A stretch of 40,081 bases of DNA from JBLNCE01 sp050260415 (GCA_050260415.1 JBLNCE010000116.1:1-40081), one strand, 5' to 3'; positions 15,486 to 24,184 are shown, counted from the stretch's first letter. Notes: generated from the sequence alone by a model not told the origin. A program made the numbers and translations.

Positions 15486-16670
15486 TCACCGCCACGGTTC
15501 CTTCCCCCGCCGGTCCTTTACCACCTGCCCGTCGATCCAGACCACCCGCGGCCAGGTCCGCGTATCGAACGGATCCCCGTCCCAGAGGACGAGGTCGGCA
15601 TCCTTTCCGGGCGCAATGGAACCCAAACGATCCTCGAGCTTGAGGATCTTGGCGGGATTGATGGTCAACGCCCGCCAGGCTTCTTCCTCGGGGAGCCCCG
15701 CCCGCACCGCGAGTCCAGCGGCGATAGGAAGATGCTCGATCGGGATGACCGGGGCGTCGGTCATCAACGCCACCCTCACGCCCGCCTTGGCCAGAATCCC
15801 GGCCGTGGCGAAGGTTTTCTCGCGGAGTTCGTATTTGACGCGGGCCGTGAGCGAAGGGCCGACGATGGCCGGGATGCCCTTCTCCGCCAGGATGCCGGCG
15901 ACCTTATGTCCCTCCGTGCAGTGTTCGATCACGATCTCCACGCCGAACTCCTCCGCGATCCGGACGGCGGTCATAATATCGTCCGCCCGGTGCGCGTGGG
16001 CTCGGAGCGGCATCTCCCGGCGCAGCACGGGCAGCAGCGCCTCGCACCGCAGGTCGCGCTCCTCGCGCTTCTCCGGCTCCCTCGCCGTCTCCACCTGCTT
16101 ACGCTGGTAGTTTTGGGCCTTGACCAGAGCCTCCCGCAGCAGGGCCGCGGTCCCCATTCTGGTCATGGGGGTCTTTTTCTGATGGTGGTAGACGCGTTTG
16201 GGATTCTCGCCGAAAGCGACCTTTAGGCCGGCGGGAAAACGCAAGATCATGCGGTCCACGATGGAGCCGTGGGTCTTGAGGACCGCCACCTGTCCCCCGA
16301 TCACGTTGGCGCTGCCCGGGGCCAGGCAGACGGCGGTAATGCCGTTTTGGGCCGCGTCGGCCATGCCCATCTCTTCCGGGTTGATGCCGTCGATGACCCG
16401 GAGGTGCGGCATGACCGGATCGGTCATCTCGTTGTAGTCCTCGCCCTCAAAACCGATGCCTTCCTCGCCGATCCCTAGATGGCAGTGGGCGTCGATGATC
16501 CCGGGCGTCAATAGCCAGCCGCGACCCGGCACGGTCTCGGCGTTGGAAGGAATGACAAGATTCTCCCCCACGGCCTTGATCTTGCCCTGCTCGATCAGCA
16601 CCACACCGCGCTTGATCTCGGGCCCCGTGATGGTCTTGATCCGCACGTTCGTAATCGCCTGCAAAAGCAT
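15486..16670 (-). CDS. Amidohydrolase family metal-dependent hydrolase
   Basis: TIM-barrel hydrolase of the imidazolonepropionase/dihydroorotase-like superfamily; the substrate is unknown. The 394-residue protein has an N-terminal beta-sandwich part, metal ligands in GIIDAHCHLG (HxH), later histidines in LRAHAHRADD and IVIEHCTEGHK, and the catalytic aspartate in ALMTDAPVIPIEH. The C-terminus LGSIAPGKDADLVLWDGDPF is typical for amidohydrolases that deaminate or cleave cyclic amides. The start ATG at 16670 has GAGGGTG before it and begins seven bases after the pyrG stop, suggesting cotranscription with pyrG. Confidence 0.9.
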   Translation of the reverse strand: MLLQAITNVRIKTITGPEIKRGVVLIEQGKIKAVGENLVIPSNAETVPGRGWLLTPGIIDAHCHLGIGEEGIGFEGEDYNEMTDPVMPHLRVIDGINPEEMGMADAAQNGITAVCLAPGSANVIGGQVAVLKTHGSIVDRMILRFPAGLKVAFGENPKRVYHHQKKTPMTRMGTAALLREALVKAQNYQRKQVETAREPEKREERDLRCEALLPVLRREMPLRAHAHRADDIMTAVRIAEEFGVEIVIEHCTEGHKVAGILAEKGIPAIVGPSLTARVKYELREKTFATAGILAKAGVRVALMTDAPVIPIEHLPIAAGLAVRAGLPEEEAWRALTINPAKILKLEDRLGSIAPGKDADLVLWDGDPFDTRTWPRVVWIDGQVVKDRRGKEPWR

Positions 16671-16677
16671 CACACCC

Positions 16678-18288
16678 TCAACTATTCCTTCCCGCCCTGG
16701 CCAGGGCCGCGGCCACAAAGTCCCTAAAGAGCGGCTGCGGGCGGTTGGGGCGGGACTTGAACTCGGGGTGGAATTGGGTGGCCACGAACCACGGGTGCCC
16801 CGGCAACTCGATGATCTCCACCAGGCCCCGGTCGGGCAGGCGGCCGCTCACGCGCAGCCCGGCTTTGGCGAACACATCGTAATACTCGCTGTTGACCTCA
16901 TAGCGATGGCGGTGCCGTTCAAAGATGAGGTTCTCCTGGTAGGCCCGATAGGCGTGCGTATCGGGTTCCAGACGGACGGGATCAAGGCCGAGGCGCATCG
17001 TCCCGCCCATGTCCTCCACTTCCTTTTGCTCGGGGAGCAGGTCGATCACGGGGAAAGGCGAGTCCGGGTCGAACTCGGAACTATTCGCGCCCGTCAATCC
17101 GCACACATTCCGGGCAAACTCGATGACCGCGCATTGCATCCCCAGACAGAGACCCAGATACGGTACGCCTTGCGTCCGGGCGTGGTTGATGGCGGCGATC
17201 TTACCCTCGATGCCCCGGTTACCGAACCCGCCCGGAACAAGGATCCCGCTCACCCCCGCCAATTGTGCCGCCGGATCCTCGTGTTCCAGCGTCTCGGAGT
17301 TGACCCAGCGGATCTTGACCGCGGCGTCGTGGACCACGGCCGCGTGCCGAAGCGCTTCGGCCACGCTCAGATAGGCGTCGGGGAGCTGGACATACTTGCC
17401 GACGATGGCGATCTCCACCGTCTCCCGCGGGGATTTGATCCGCCTCACGATGTCGCGCCACTCGGCAAGATCCCGTTCCGCGCAGCGCAGACCCAGGCGC
17501 CGGATCACGATGGTATCCAGGCCGGCCTCCTCGAACAACAGGGGCACTTCGTAGATCGTTTGCGCATCCCGGTTGCTGATGACGGCGTCCTTGTCGATGT
17601 CGCAGAAGAGGGCAATCTTGGCTTTCAATTCGTCCGAAAGCGACCGTTCCGACCGGCACACGATGACATCAGGCTGGATGCCGATTCCTCTCAGTTCCTT
17701 GACGCTGTGCTGCGTCGGTTTGGTCTTGAGTTCCGAGGCGGCGCCGATATACGGCACGAGGGTGACATGGATGTACATCGTATCGTCGCGGCCGACATCG
17801 GCCTTCATCTGCCTGATCGCCTCGAGGAAGGGGAGACTCTCGATATCGCCGACCGTCCCCCCGACCTCCACGATCACCACATCTGCGTGAGACTCCCGTC
17901 CCACGCGGACGATGCTGTCTTTGATCTCGTTCGTGATATGGGGGATGACTTGAACCGTCCCCCCGAGGTAGTCCCCTTTGCGCTCCTTGCTGATGACGGA
18001 CCAGTAGATCTTGCCGGTGGTGACGTTGTTGCTCTTGCTGAGCGGCACATCGATGAACCGCTCGTAATGCCCCAGATCCAAATCCGTCTCGGCGCCGTCA
18101 TCCGTGACGAAGACCTCGCCGTGCTGGTAAGGGCTCATGGTGCCGGGGTCCACGTTGATGTAGGGATCCAGTTTCAGTACGGAGACCTTGACGCCCCTGC
18201 TCTTGAGCAAACAGCCGAGCGAGGCGGCGGTAATACCCTTGCCGAGCGAAGAAACTACTCCTCCGGTGATGAAAACGTATTTGGCCAC
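16678..18288 (-). CDS. pyrG: CTP synthase, glutamine hydrolysing
   Basis: Converts UTP to CTP with ATP and glutamine-derived ammonia. The 536-residue protein has the normal length. The N-terminal synthetase domain carries KYVFITGGVVSSLGKGI and KLDPYINVDPGTMSPYQHGEV; the C-terminal class I glutamine amidotransferase has the nucleophile in YLGLCLGMQCAV and the His-Glu pair in ATQFHPEFKS. I use the GTG at 18288 (MAKYVFITGG) because an AGGGGGT site is eight bases upstream; a TTG two codons earlier is too close to it. It follows the UPF0173 gene and precedes the amidohydrolase. Confidence 0.98.
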   Translation of the reverse strand: MAKYVFITGGVVSSLGKGITAASLGCLLKSRGVKVSVLKLDPYINVDPGTMSPYQHGEVFVTDDGAETDLDLGHYERFIDVPLSKSNNVTTGKIYWSVISKERKGDYLGGTVQVIPHITNEIKDSIVRVGRESHADVVIVEVGGTVGDIESLPFLEAIRQMKADVGRDDTMYIHVTLVPYIGAASELKTKPTQHSVKELRGIGIQPDVIVCRSERSLSDELKAKIALFCDIDKDAVISNRDAQTIYEVPLLFEEAGLDTIVIRRLGLRCAERDLAEWRDIVRRIKSPRETVEIAIVGKYVQLPDAYLSVAEALRHAAVVHDAAVKIRWVNSETLEHEDPAAQLAGVSGILVPGGFGNRGIEGKIAAINHARTQGVPYLGLCLGMQCAVIEFARNVCGLTGANSSEFDPDSPFPVIDLLPEQKEVEDMGGTMRLGLDPVRLEPDTHAYRAYQENLIFERHRHRYEVNSEYYDVFAKAGLRVSGRLPDRGLVEIIELPGHPWFVATQFHPEFKSRPNRPQPLFRDFVAAALARAGRNS

Positions 18289-18322
18289 CAGCAATTACCC
18301 CCTATATACGCCGCTTCTTTAT

Positions 18323-18958
18323 CTAGACATAATTCATCACGATTATCTCCCGCTCTTTCGGCAGGGTCGCTTCCGTCAGTTCAATGGCGGCGTACGGCAG
18401 ATGCTTGTAAGGCCTGCCCTCGAGAAACGGATCGACCGTCGCCAGGGGAAAGGCCAAGGCGTCCGTACGATAATGCATCGGCAGTATGACGCGCGGGTTG
18501 AGTTGCTCCACGACCCGCCAGGCGTCCTCGGCGCCGACCGTGTAGGTGCCGCCTACCGGGATCATCAGTACATCCACGCGCCCGCAGGCGAGGATCTGTT
18601 CCGCGTTCAGAGCATGGCCGAGATCCCCGGCATGCAGGAGGCGGAGATCGCCGTCCGTGAAATGGAACATCAGGTTCGTCCCGCGCGCGCGCCCACCGGC
18701 CGCGTCATGGAAGGCGCGGATGGTGCGGATCTTGACGGCGCCCGCCATATACTCGCCCGGTTCCCGCAGCACGCGGGGGTTTCCGGGCAAGCCCTCGGTA
18801 TGGCTGTGATCGAAATGGCCGTGGCTGACCGTGACCACCGCCGCGTCCATCCGGGGCGGGAGATAGCCCACGCTCTCATCGAAAGGATCGAGCAGAATCC
18901 TCGTCTCGTCGGACGCGGTCAGCCCGAAACAAGCATGGCCAAACCATCGGATCTTCAC
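18323..18958 (-). CDS. UPF0173 metal-dependent hydrolase (metallo-beta-lactamase fold)
   Basis: Small MBL-fold hydrolase of unknown substrate. The 211-residue protein has the family start KIRWFGHACF, the metal motif VSHGHFDHSHTEG (HxHxDH), the further ligands in RAFHDAAGG and LLHAGDLGH, and the final histidine in ILPMHYRTDA. The start is a GTG with GGGAGG upstream. It lies between the membrane protein gene and pyrG in a same-strand run. No substrate can be deduced from the context. Confidence 0.92.
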   Translation of the reverse strand: MKIRWFGHACFGLTASDETRILLDPFDESVGYLPPRMDAAVVTVSHGHFDHSHTEGLPGNPRVLREPGEYMAGAVKIRTIRAFHDAAGGRARGTNLMFHFTDGDLRLLHAGDLGHALNAEQILACGRVDVLMIPVGGTYTVGAEDAWRVVEQLNPRVILPMHYRTDALAFPLATVDPFLEGRPYKHLPYAAIELTEATLPKEREIIVMNYV

Positions 18959-19069
18959 GGTAAGCGTCCTCCCTCGGAGTGGGATGTATGTCTTTCAATC
19001 CGTTTTCACGCGCGTGCGGGAAACCCGGCAAGCGTTTTCCGTGTCTTTCATGGTTGATCCACGTTCTTT

Positions 19070-19837
19070 TTATTCGGCCGCCGCCGGGCTGCCTTCGGTC
19101 GCCGCCTCTTCATACTTGGCGAGCAGAGTGTTGAAGAGCAGGTAATGCCCGTGGGCGATGGCGGCCGGATAGAAGAGGATGAGAAAAACACCGGTGGCGC
19201 CAGCGAGGCCATAGAGCGCCAGCGTCAGCACGGAGAGGAGGACGGTGATCATCCCGTTATCCAATGCAAGCAAGAAGGCTTTCTTCCACGTCTTGCGGAA
19301 CGTGTTGGGCTGGAAGACCAGCAACGGAAAGAAGTAATTGGATAGAAGCAGCAAGAAGAGCAACGCATACGCGGAGATGACCAGGGAGATCTTGCTGACC
19401 CACAACTGCATGCGCGCCGCGGCGGTCATATTGCCGACGAGCAGGGCGGCGACGACGATCAGCGCGGCGTAGACGGCGGCGGAACGCAGATAATAGCGCT
19501 TGAAGCCGATGAAGAAGTCCTTGAAGACGGCCTCGTCATCATGAATCCTTTTCACGACGTAGGTCACGGCCGCGTTTACCGGTGCCGACAGCAAGGGTCC
19601 GGTGACCAGGAGACCAGCCAGGACCAAAGCCCACGGGACCCGCACGGCCTCTTTGGTTTCGGGCATACCGGCCGTTACGTTGGTCCAGACGGTGTAGAGA
19701 ACCATCCAGAACGGGATGTGGCATACAAACCAGATGAAGCTGAGCATCGCCGTGGAACCCAGATGCTCGTAAGCGCACTTCAGACCGCCAAGGATCGCTT
19801 TGAAGACCGTTGGCAGTACCGGTAGCTTCTTTGGCAC
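19070..19837 (-). CDS. YesL/DUF624-like integral membrane protein
   Basis: A 255-residue hydrophobic protein with about five to six membrane helices and no catalytic motif that I recognise. The layout resembles YesL/DUF624 proteins: an N-terminal SFIWFVCHIPFWMVLYT helix, a conserved AVTYVVKRIHDDEAVFKDFFIGFKRY-like loop between helices, of which residues near 95-120 are the most family-like, and a short acidic C-terminal tail EEAATEGSPAAAE. I chose the GTG at 19837 with AGAGGT seven bases upstream; the GTG at 19846 overlaps that site. It lies between argS and the UPF0173 gene. Function unknown. Confidence 0.75.
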   Translation of the reverse strand: MPKKLPVLPTVFKAILGGLKCAYEHLGSTAMLSFIWFVCHIPFWMVLYTVWTNVTAGMPETKEAVRVPWALVLAGLLVTGPLLSAPVNAAVTYVVKRIHDDEAVFKDFFIGFKRYYLRSAAVYAALIVVAALLVGNMTAAARMQLWVSKISLVISAYALLFLLLLSNYFFPLLVFQPNTFRKTWKKAFLLALDNGMITVLLSVLTLALYGLAGATGVFLILFYPAAIAHGHYLLFNTLLAKYEEAATEGSPAAAE

Positions 19838-19859
19838 AAGTTGCACCTCTTTCCTTCGT

Positions 19860-21536
19860 CTACATCGTATCCGGCGCCGTCAAGCCCAACAGGCGCAGGC
19901 CGTTACCGATCGCCAGACGGACGCTGCGGGCCAAGATCAGGCGCGCCGTGGTCAGTTCCCTGTCCTCCGTGAGGATGCGGTATTTATTATAGTAGCCGTG
20001 GAAAACCCCGGCCAGCTCAAGCAGGTAGCCGGTCATACGGTGCGGTTCCCGGTATCTGGCCGCTTCCGCCGCGACCTCGGGCAATGCCGCCACCAGGTCG
20101 GCCAGATGGATTTCCTCGGGCGCCGTGAGCCGCCCGGGCGGGAGGGCATCCGTCACGAGCGCGCCGCGCGCCTCAGCCTCGCGGAGAATGCTGGCGATCC
20201 GGGCATGGGCGTATTGGATGTAATACACCGGATTCTCATTCGATTGACGTACCGCCACGGCCAGGTCAAAATCGAGGTGGCTCTCGGAACTGCGCATCAA
20301 AAAGAAGAACCTGGCCACGTCGTTACCGGTCTCCGAGACGAGATCGCGCATGGTGACGAAATCTCCGGCGCGTTTGGACATCTTGACCGGCTGTCCGTCG
20401 CGGAGCAGGTTGATCTGTTGGGCGATCAGGATCTCCAGCTTGTCCGGGTTCGCGCCGGCGGCGGCCATCGCGGCCTTCATCCGGAGCACGTGGCCGTGAT
20501 GGTCGGGGCCCCAGATATCGATGGCCCGGTCGAAACCCCGCCCGAACTTGTCCAGGTGGTAGGCGATATCGGCCAGGAGATACGTGCTCCGGCCGTCCTT
20601 CGTCTTGAGGACGCGGTCTTTGTCGTCCCCAAAGGCGGTTGTCCGGAGCCAGACGGCGCCTTCCGACTCGTAGGTATGCCCGGCGGCTGCCAGGCTCTGG
20701 AAGACTCGTTCCACCTCGCCGCGCTGGTGGAGTTCCCGCTCGCTGAACCAGCGATCGTACCGCACGCCGTAGGCGGCGAGATCCCCTTGCTGTTCGGCCA
20801 GGATCCGCCGCAGGGCATATTCGCGGCAGGCCTCGATGCGCTCCTCCTCGGGCAGCGCCCAGAAACCGGAGGGAGCCTCTTCCAGAAAGGATCTGGCCAG
20901 ATCCCGCACGTATTCCCCCTGGTAGCCTTCGGCCGGGAATTCCACTTCCTGCCCCAGCAGTTCCCGGCAGCGCGCCTCAACGGACCGGCCGAGGGTCCAG
21001 ACCTGCACGCCGTGGTCATTGACGTAATATTCCCGTTCAACTTCGGCCCCGGCAAAGGCCATCAGGTTCGCCAGGCTGTCGCCCATGGCGCCGGCCCTGG
21101 CGTTGACCACGTTGAGCGGCCCGACCGGGTTGGCGGAGACGAATTCGATCTGGATGCGCTGGCCGGCCAGATCCGTGGTGCGGCCGTAATCCTCGCCTTG
21201 GCCGAGCGCGGTGCGGAGGATCTCCTCCCGCCAGGCCTGGGAGAGGAAGAAATTGATGAAGCCGGGACCGGCGATCTCGAGACGGACAACGGGTTCCGCC
21301 ACGCGGTACGCGTCCAGGATGGCTTGGGCCACCTCGCGCGGCGGTTTCTTTGCCGCCTTGGCGGCGATCAATGCCACGTTGGTCGCCAAGTCCCCGTGCG
21401 CCCTGTCCTTGGGCGCGGCGACCTCCACCTCCCCGAGGGGAAAGGCGGGCAAAACACCCCGGGATTGGGCCGCCGCGATGGCTTGCCCGATCCCCCGCCG
21501 AATGAGTTCTTTTGCTTCACGCACCAACAACCGCAA
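19860..21536 (-). CDS. argS: Arginine-tRNA ligase
   Basis: Class I aminoacyl-tRNA synthetase charging tRNA-Arg. About 558 residues: an N-terminal Add1 domain, a catalytic core with EFVSANPVGPL and KMSKRAGDFVTM (the KMSKS loop), and a C-terminal anticodon-binding domain containing PVYYIQYAHARIASILREA. The HIGH-type signature is altered: the sequence reads PLNVVNAR where many ArgRS have PLHxGHAR. I place the start at a TTG (21536) with GGGGGG seven bases upstream; a GTG six codons later (21521) lacks a site. It is downstream of the fmdB-like gene, 66 bases apart, probably from the promoter at 21919. Confidence 0.96.
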   Translation of the reverse strand: MRLLVREAKELIRRGIGQAIAAAQSRGVLPAFPLGEVEVAAPKDRAHGDLATNVALIAAKAAKKPPREVAQAILDAYRVAEPVVRLEIAGPGFINFFLSQAWREEILRTALGQGEDYGRTTDLAGQRIQIEFVSANPVGPLNVVNARAGAMGDSLANLMAFAGAEVEREYYVNDHGVQVWTLGRSVEARCRELLGQEVEFPAEGYQGEYVRDLARSFLEEAPSGFWALPEEERIEACREYALRRILAEQQGDLAAYGVRYDRWFSERELHQRGEVERVFQSLAAAGHTYESEGAVWLRTTAFGDDKDRVLKTKDGRSTYLLADIAYHLDKFGRGFDRAIDIWGPDHHGHVLRMKAAMAAAGANPDKLEILIAQQINLLRDGQPVKMSKRAGDFVTMRDLVSETGNDVARFFFLMRSSESHLDFDLAVAVRQSNENPVYYIQYAHARIASILREAEARGALVTDALPPGRLTAPEEIHLADLVAALPEVAAEAARYREPHRMTGYLLELAGVFHGYYNKYRILTEDRELTTARLILARSVRLAIGNGLRLLGLTAPDTM

Positions 21537-21602
21537 GCACAGACCCCCCAATAGGCGCAATGGCATGCGATAAGGGCAGGTATCCCTGCCCTTACGATTC
21601 AG

Positions 21603-21872
21603 TCACGAAGCTTTGCTTGGCGCCATATCCGTGGTTTCCTTCTTCTTGGGCTCCGACGAGCCCCCCTCTTCCTTGGCCCGTTTCCGGTAGTCATTGCTCC
21701 GGTAATCCGTGGTGTGGAAACCGTCGCCCTTGAAGAGGATCCCGGCGCTGGCACTGATCAGGCGCCTGACGGACCCGCCGCACGTGGGGCAGGCACTCAA
21801 GGGCTGGTCGCTGATGCGTTGAAAGTACTCGAAACGACCACATTGGCTACAATCATAATCGTAAGTCGGCAC
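21603..21872 (-). CDS. FmdB-type zinc ribbon protein
   Basis: Small putative regulatory protein of the FmdB/CxxC-CxxC-SSSS family. The 89-residue protein opens MPTYDYDCSQCG, then ACPTCGGSVRRLIS gives the second CxxC, forming one zinc ribbon; the family tail FKGDGFHTTDYR is present, followed by a charged, lysine/glutamate-rich disordered end. The start is a GTG with GGAGGTGA upstream and a good promoter at 21919-21948. It leads the argS-to-amidohydrolase run. The molecular role of the family is unknown. Confidence 0.9.
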   Translation of the reverse strand: MPTYDYDCSQCGRFEYFQRISDQPLSACPTCGGSVRRLISASAGILFKGDGFHTTDYRSNDYRKRAKEEGGSSEPKKKETTDMAPSKAS

Positions 21873-21918
21873 GGCAAGTCACCTCCCGCCTCTTCAAGCA
21901 TGGACACGAACCAAAATT

Positions 21919-21948
21919 AATATAAGCCATCGGCACGGGGGTTGTCAA
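21919..21948 (-). promoter_or_regulatory. Sigma-A promoter of the fmdB-like gene and downstream run
   Basis: On the minus strand a perfect TTGACA is followed after 18 bases by TATATT, or after 17 bases by TTATAT. The start codon of the fmdB-like gene lies about 47 bases downstream with a strong GGAGG site between. Confidence 0.7.
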
Positions 21949-21986
21949 GGCAAACGGAGGGATTGCCGAGGAGTTTTCGAGGGGCG

Positions 21987-22032
21987 AGCCCTAACCCCTA
22001 CATCCCTTCTCCTCTTGGGGAGAGGGGCATTG
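21987..22032. repeat. Palindromic intergenic repeat (CCCTTCTCC hairpin)
   Basis: CCCTTCTCC at 22004-22012 pairs with GGAGAGGGG at 22019-22027 around a six-base loop, with flanking CCCTAACCCC to the left and CATTGGT to the right. The layout, a pyrimidine-rich run and a purine-rich run joined by a CTTGGGG-type loop, is like short palindromic repeats dispersed in many bacterial genomes. No poly-T tail. Confidence 0.55.
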
Positions 22033-22100
22033 GTAAATGCGTTGAGGTGCATTACCGCGGGGAGTTTTAGGACCGCAACATCGCCCATGGTTCGTGATTA

Positions 22101-22156
22101 ATGACTCGTGACTGGCGACTCGGGACTCACGACTGGGGACTGAGGACTGGGGACCC
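22101..22156. repeat. Heptad array NNGACTS upstream of the beta-propeller gene
   Basis: Eight in-phase 7-base units: ATGACTC, GTGACTG, GCGACTC, GGGACTC, ACGACTG, GGGACTG, AGGACTG, then GGGACCC. It fills the middle of the 354-base gap between the fmdB-like gene and the propeller gene; the rest of the gap holds the fmdB promoter, the palindromic repeat and no gene that I can see. Confidence 0.85.
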
Positions 22157-22226
22157 CTCCCCCCTCGCCTTCCCCAAAGAGGATCTTCCCCCCAAACCCT
22201 AGAATCGAAAAGCGAGGTGTTCCATC

Positions 22227-23762
22227 ATGCTCAAACTACTCATCTCGCTCTTCTCCGCCCTCCTCGCTTTCCTGGGGGGCGGTCTGCCGGGCAGGCTCAT
22301 CGACCCCGAATTCCCCACGGGCATCACGATTTCCCCCTGCTTCCGGGTCAGCCCGGACGGACGGCACCTGGCCTACCCGCGGACCGTGGGCGATAAAAGG
22401 GTCCTGGTCGTCAACGGCGTCGCGGGCGCGGCATACGACGATATCTGGCCGGTCTGCTTCAGCCCCGACGGCGGGCATCTGGCTTACGGCGCCCGGCGCG
22501 GTCGCGAGTGGGTCGTCGTCCTGGACGGCCGGGAGAGCGCGGCCTACGACGCGGTCGGCAGTCAAGAACTCAGGTACAAAATGGTCCTTCCGGGTTTCGA
22601 GCCGGAGGCGCTCCTCTTTAGCCCGGACGGCAAGCGCCTGGCCTACAAAGCCCAGCGGGACGGGCGCTGGCTCGTGGCGGTGGACGGTTGCGAAGGTCCG
22701 TCCTATGAGGCCATCGTGCCTCATAGCCTGGTCTTTAGCCAGGACGGCGCACACCTGGCTTACGTGGCCGTAACCGGCGGCCGGGAGGCCGCGGTCATCG
22801 ACGGCCGGGAGCACGGCTGTTACGATTGGATCGAGGCTGGCCGGATTGTCTTCAGTCCGGACGGCAAGCATACGGCCTATGCGGCCTGCGCGGACGGACG
22901 GATGGTCGTGGTACGCGACGGCGTCGCCGAACCCGTTCTTTACGCGGCTGGATCCCGCAGCCTATGCTTCAGTCCGGACGGCCTGCACATTGCGTACGCG
23001 GCGGCCACGGCCGCCGGCCGGACCGTATTCCTTGACCGCGCGCAAGTCGGCGGGTGCTACGACATGGTGGGCACCCCGGTTTTCAGTCCCGACGGCGCCC
23101 ACCTGGCGTACAAGGCGCGCGCCGGCCACGAGGACCTCGTGATCGTGGACGGCAAGGTGACGCAGAGATACAGGCGCGAGGTCCCCGCGGAGTCATGGCC
23201 CTGGCATGGCGAGGTTTGGTTCAGCCCGGACGGCAGCCGCGTCGCCTGTCTGCAATACCGCGCCGGCGGTTGGTCCGTGGCGATCGACGGCCGCATCGGG
23301 AAGGCCTACGATTCCGTCTCGGCGCCGGTCTTCAGTCCCGGCGGCGAGCGGTTTGGTTATGTGGCAGAAGCCGGCGCGCGAACGTGGATCGTGCTTGACG
23401 GGCACGAGAGCAAGCCGGGCGAGGATGCATGGGGGCCTTATTTCAGCGCCGACGGCAAGCGAACGGCTTACATTCTTAGAAAGAACGGCTATTGCACCGC
23501 CGTCGTGGACGGCAAGGAAGGAATGAAGTACGAATCCGCGAGCGGGTTGATCTTCAGCCCGGACAGCCGGCATGTGGCCTATATCGCCCGGCAGAAAGGA
23601 CGGGACTTCGTCGTCGTGGACGGTAAGAAACGTAAGGATTACGACCGCATCGTCTATTACTATTATGGCGGCGCCAGGATCTTCTTTGACAACCACTCCC
23701 GCCTCCGTTACCTGGCCTGCAAGGGCGAGGCGGTCTATACCGTCGAGGAAACTGTCAAGTAG
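22227..23762 (+). CDS. Exported protein of about twelve WD40-like beta-propeller repeats
   Basis: A 511-residue protein not assigned to a named family. Residues 1-22 look like a signal peptide or membrane anchor (LKLLISLFSALLAFLGGGL). The rest is a run of about twelve units of 37-40 residues (two are longer), each built on FSPDGxHLAYxA, then VVVDG, then YD. They resemble PD40/TolB-type propeller blades. Unit 2 has a 12-residue insertion and the last unit is degenerate. There is no other domain. The ATG has a GAGGTG site seven bases upstream. It is monocistronic, flanked by repeats on the left and the hydrogenase promoter region on the right. A role as an extracytoplasmic binding scaffold is inference from the fold only. 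Confidence 0.8.
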   Translation: MLKLLISLFSALLAFLGGGLPGRLIDPEFPTGITISPCFRVSPDGRHLAYPRTVGDKRVLVVNGVAGAAYDDIWPVCFSPDGGHLAYGARRGREWVVVLDGRESAAYDAVGSQELRYKMVLPGFEPEALLFSPDGKRLAYKAQRDGRWLVAVDGCEGPSYEAIVPHSLVFSQDGAHLAYVAVTGGREAAVIDGREHGCYDWIEAGRIVFSPDGKHTAYAACADGRMVVVRDGVAEPVLYAAGSRSLCFSPDGLHIAYAAATAAGRTVFLDRAQVGGCYDMVGTPVFSPDGAHLAYKARAGHEDLVIVDGKVTQRYRREVPAESWPWHGEVWFSPDGSRVACLQYRAGGWSVAIDGRIGKAYDSVSAPVFSPGGERFGYVAEAGARTWIVLDGHESKPGEDAWGPYFSADGKRTAYILRKNGYCTAVVDGKEGMKYESASGLIFSPDSRHVAYIARQKGRDFVVVDGKKRKDYDRIVYYYYGGARIFFDNHSRLRYLACKGEAVYTVEETVK

Positions 23763-24035
23763 TTCCCGTACCTCTGTTACGGCTCATGAACCCATCCATC
23801 TTTCTTTCCCTTCCCCTGGTGTTTCGGGCTTCGGCGTCAGTGACCTAAGCCGAACGGTCCAAGGGCTGGGATGGGGTTATCCCTTTACCCGCCCCCTCCC
23901 CCCATCACGTCCGCACCCAAAGCAGCCCGTTCGAGACTTTGTGAAAAAAAGAGCAAACCGTAGGTAGACCGAGTTTGGTCCGGAGTCATCGGGCGGCGCC
24001 ACGGAATGCCGGGCATAAGCGCGTCAGGTTGTTGG
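23763..24035. other. Intergenic stretch before the hydrogenase promoter
   Basis: About 270 bases with no gene, tRNA or terminator that I can support. A half-site resembling the Rex operator (TTTGTGAA at 23938-23945) is present but lacks its mirror half and lies about 90 bases upstream of the promoter. Confidence 0.4.
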
Positions 24036-24071
24036 TTGACACATGTAAAGTAATACTTGATAATTATAAGT
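24036..24071 (+). promoter_or_regulatory. Sigma-A promoter with dyad, start of the hydrogenase operon
   Basis: A perfect TTGACA (24036-24041) and GATAAT (24059-24064, 5/6) are separated by exactly 17 bases, the best promoter in the window. An imperfect dyad overlaps the -10: ACTT (24055-24058), a palindromic ATAATTAT (24060-24067), then AAGT (24068-24071). This is a reasonable operator for the XRE-cupin protein encoded 114 bases downstream; autoregulation is inference. Confidence 0.75.
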
Positions 24072-24184
24072 ACAACTAATCAGTCGTCATGCCGGCGCAA
24101 CGGCGCCTCAAAGGATTAAATCCAGGCCGGCACGATCGACAAACCCTAGTTGATTTTCAGATCAGATGGCAAGGAGGACGAGCA

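Noticed and set aside
16456..18489. A 677-codon open frame on the plus strand opposite pyrG
   Set aside because: Antisense shadow of a highly conserved gene in GC-rich DNA; no recognisable domain and no ribosome binding site.
19800..21554. A 584-codon open frame opposite argS
   Set aside because: Shadow of argS; composition typical of antisense frames and no motif.
23938..23957. Possible Rex redox-regulator site upstream of the hydrogenase operon
   Set aside because: Only one half (TTTGTGAA) is present, without the inverted half, and it is about 90 bases upstream of the promoter.
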